Source: CAVTPD01 sp963736575
Lineage (GTDB): Bacteria > Bacteroidota > Bacteroidia > Cytophagales > JAAEPT01
Length of the DNA: 64,000 nucleotides
Reading direction: 5' to 3'
NCBI GenBank assembly: GCA_963736575.1
Contig: CAVTPD010000001.1
Location: 1,240,001 to 1,304,000 of the forward strand
In this document: in pieces, positions 62,410-64,000 of the stretch
Position numbering within the stretch: position 1 is the first letter of the stretch
Layout: every line of letters begins with the position of its first letter
The notes under the pieces: generated by a model
What the model saw: only the letters and a program-made list of their open reading frames with translations
Databases searched by the model: none
Told to the model about the DNA's origin: nothing
Position numbers and translations under genes: made by a program

Positions 62410-63447
62410 ATGAAAACTTGGGCCGCCATTATTATATTTATTTCCATTACAGGATTAATGAGTTCTTGTAAAAACGCTGCCGAAGGAGATACGGTTTCTG
62501 CACCACGTTCTGTAATGCAGGTAAACGGTTTTAAAGTAGTTGCAAAACCCTTTGAAAACGATATTAAGGTTACCGCCAATTTATTAGCAAAAGAGCAAGT
62601 AGAATTAATGGCACCAATTGCCGGAATGGTTCTGGGGATCAATTTTAACGAAGGCCAGTATGTTAAAAAAGGAGCGTTGTTGGTGCATTTAGATGATAGA
62701 GCTTGGAAAGCACAGTTAGTAGGCCTAAAAGCACAACTAACTAATGCAGAAAAAGACTTAAAACGTAAAAAAGCCTTGTTAGAAATTGAGGGGAGCAGTC
62801 AAGAAGAAATTGATTTAGCAAACACAAATGTTTCTAGTTTGCAAGCTCAAATTCAACAACTAGAAGTAAATATTCAATTGGCCAATGTACGTGCACCATT
62901 TACAGGACAAATTGGTATGCGTGACTTCAGTTTAGGTGCCTATTTAAAAGCAGGGGATGTATTAACCAATTTAACAGACGTTGAAAACCTGAAAGTAGAC
63001 TTTAACCTACCGGAAGAGTACAGACAAAGTATTAAAATTGGTGACCAAGTACATTTGTTGATTAATGGCGATACCATAGCCTCTAAAGTATATGCCGTAA
63101 ATTCGGTTATTAGCACGCAATCTAGAACTGTAAATGTAAGGTCTAGATTACAGCAGCCAAAAAAACAACAGATTATGCCGGGCGCTTTTGCAGAAGTATT
63201 AATAGCTACCAACTATATAAAAGACGCTTTATTGGTGCCATCGCAATCTATAGTTCCAGAAATAGATAAAGAGACCGTTTACGTTTACAAAAGCGGTAAA
63301 GTAACTAGAAATACTATAAAATTGGGTGCTAGAACCGATGAGAGCGCACACGTTTTAGAAGGAATTAGTGTAGGAGATACCATTATAACAACGGGCTTAC
63401 TACAAATTAGAGAAGGCATGGACGTAAAGTTACAATCAATAAAATAA
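62410..63447 (+). CDS. RND efflux periplasmic adaptor lipoprotein (MFP)
   Basis: A 345-residue adaptor. ATG 62410 (MKTWAAIIIFISITGLMSSC) gives a lipoprotein signal with Cys20; the longer frame from 62380 lies inside marR. The lipoyl half-motifs are ELMAPIAGMVLGINFNEGQY and ANVRAPFTGQIGMRDFSLGA, separated by a helical hairpin (LVGLKAQLTNAEKDLKRKKA). A beta-barrel and membrane-proximal domain follow (IMPGAFAEVLIATNYIKDAL). It lies four bases after marR and 15 before the RND gene. Confidence 0.94.
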   Translation: MKTWAAIIIFISITGLMSSCKNAAEGDTVSAPRSVMQVNGFKVVAKPFENDIKVTANLLAKEQVELMAPIAGMVLGINFNEGQYVKKGALLVHLDDRAWKAQLVGLKAQLTNAEKDLKRKKALLEIEGSSQEEIDLANTNVSSLQAQIQQLEVNIQLANVRAPFTGQIGMRDFSLGAYLKAGDVLTNLTDVENLKVDFNLPEEYRQSIKIGDQVHLLINGDTIASKVYAVNSVISTQSRTVNVRSRLQQPKKQQIMPGAFAEVLIATNYIKDALLVPSQSIVPEIDKETVYVYKSGKVTRNTIKLGARTDESAHVLEGISVGDTIITTGLLQIREGMDVKLQSIK

Positions 63448-63462
63448 GCAAGACATAGGTTT

Positions 63463-64000
63463 ATGACTTTATCAGAGATAAGTATTAAAAGACCAGTTTT
63501 GGCAACAGTGTTTGCCATTATTGTAGTCTTGTTGGGTGTTGTTGGTTATAGAGCGTTGGGTGTACGGGAATACCCAAGTGTTGACCCACCCATTGTAACA
63601 GTACAGACCAACTATACCGGCGCCAATGCCGATATTATAGAATCACAAATTACGGAACCTTTAGAGGAACAAGTAAATAGTGTAGACGGTATTAAAACGC
63701 TAAGTTCTATTAGTACGGATGGTAGAAGCACCATTACCGTAGAGTTTTTGCCAGAAATGGACTTGAACGATGCTGCTAACGATGTTAGGGACAAAGTTTC
63801 GCAAGCGCAAAAGAATTTACCACCAGATGCAGACCCACCGATTGTAAATAAAGCAGATGCAAATGCAGAAACCATACTTTCTATTACTGTACAAAGTAAT
63901 AAAAGAGGGCTTTTGGAATTAACTCAAATAGGGGATAAGATCTTTAAAGAAAGGCTGCAAACTATTCCAGGTGTAAGTAGTATTCGTATTTGGGGAGAAA
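63463..64000 (+). CDS. RND-family efflux transporter permease, 5' part (cut by window end)
   Basis: From ATG 63463 the frame is open to the end of the window (179 residues). It begins MTLSEISIKRPVLATVFAII with the first membrane helix and continues into the porter domain with YPSVDPPIVTVQTNYTGANA, ESQITEPLEEQVNSVDGIKT and DVRDKVSQAQKNLPPDADPP, all standard for AcrB/MexB-type pumps. It is the third gene of the marR-MFP-RND operon. It is different from the RND gene at 50856. Confidence 0.95.
   Translation, partial: MTLSEISIKRPVLATVFAIIVVLLGVVGYRALGVREYPSVDPPIVTVQTNYTGANADIIESQITEPLEEQVNSVDGIKTLSSISTDGRSTITVEFLPEMDLNDAANDVRDKVSQAQKNLPPDADPPIVNKADANAETILSITVQSNKRGLLELTQIGDKIFKERLQTIPGVSSIRIWGE

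Overview
The window is chromosomal DNA of a member of the Bacteroidota, most likely a marine flavobacterium. The evidence is a low-GC genome, promoters of the TTTG-N19-TAnnTTTG type (clearest before the tRNA-His gene), T9SS-type C-terminal sorting domains on secreted enzymes, many DUF families typical of the phylum, a fused two-domain E1 2-oxoacid dehydrogenase, a type II glutamine synthetase and very few Shine-Dalgarno sequences. GH16 and GH53 glycosidases suggest use of algal or plant polysaccharides. Genus cannot be settled from the sequence alone.

Layout. 1-1544: the 3' part of a 23S rRNA gene and a 5S rRNA gene with a strong terminator. 1708-5594: a TPR/PD40 surface protein and a secreted GH16 glucanase. 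5600-10180: the accessory part of the window, all genes on the minus strand: a class 3 lipase, an array of eleven 21-bp repeats, REP-like palindromes, a small trypco2-like protein, a membrane protein with an internal domain duplication and a lipoprotein, separated by repeated intergenic modules. 10189-16326: leuS (two frameshifts near its end), a VTT-domain protein, a fatty acid desaturase and a DUF4301 protein. 16510-20847: MFS transporter, lipoprotein, dtd, a MazG-like protein, a LuxE-like protein and a lipoprotein. 21099-26299: a compact minus-strand operon with an MBL hydrolase, parA, parB, a DUF5683 protein, dapB and lepB. 26369-31323: a substrate-binding lipoprotein, an ECF sigma and anti-sigma pair, a triple-CHRD lipoprotein and a small membrane protein. 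31324-31872: a decayed locus with a broken HigA-like antitoxin.

31873-43534 holds housekeeping genes: fused E1 dehydrogenase, DUF1573 protein, TonB-like protein, DEAD-box helicase, pyrC, a pseudouridine synthase, tRNA-His, a secreted propeller protein and priA. 43645-48560 holds a porin, a secreted protein, mtaB and glnA; the porin and glnA have matching promoters and share a TTACGTA/TACGTAA motif. 48614-55147 holds a GDSL esterase and a complete MFP-RND-TolC efflux operon. 55295-61152 holds a YceI lipoprotein, a MazG-like protein, rlmD, two tandem paralogues and a GH53 galactanase. 61153-61754 holds two small membrane genes, one interrupted by an in-frame TGA. The window ends in a second efflux operon, marR-MFP-RND, whose RND gene runs off the end.

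Most of the window is ordinary core genome. The least explained part is 5650-10180, where genes of unknown function in one orientation are separated by repeated hairpin-bearing spacers. No complete mobile element, CRISPR array or named defence system was found.
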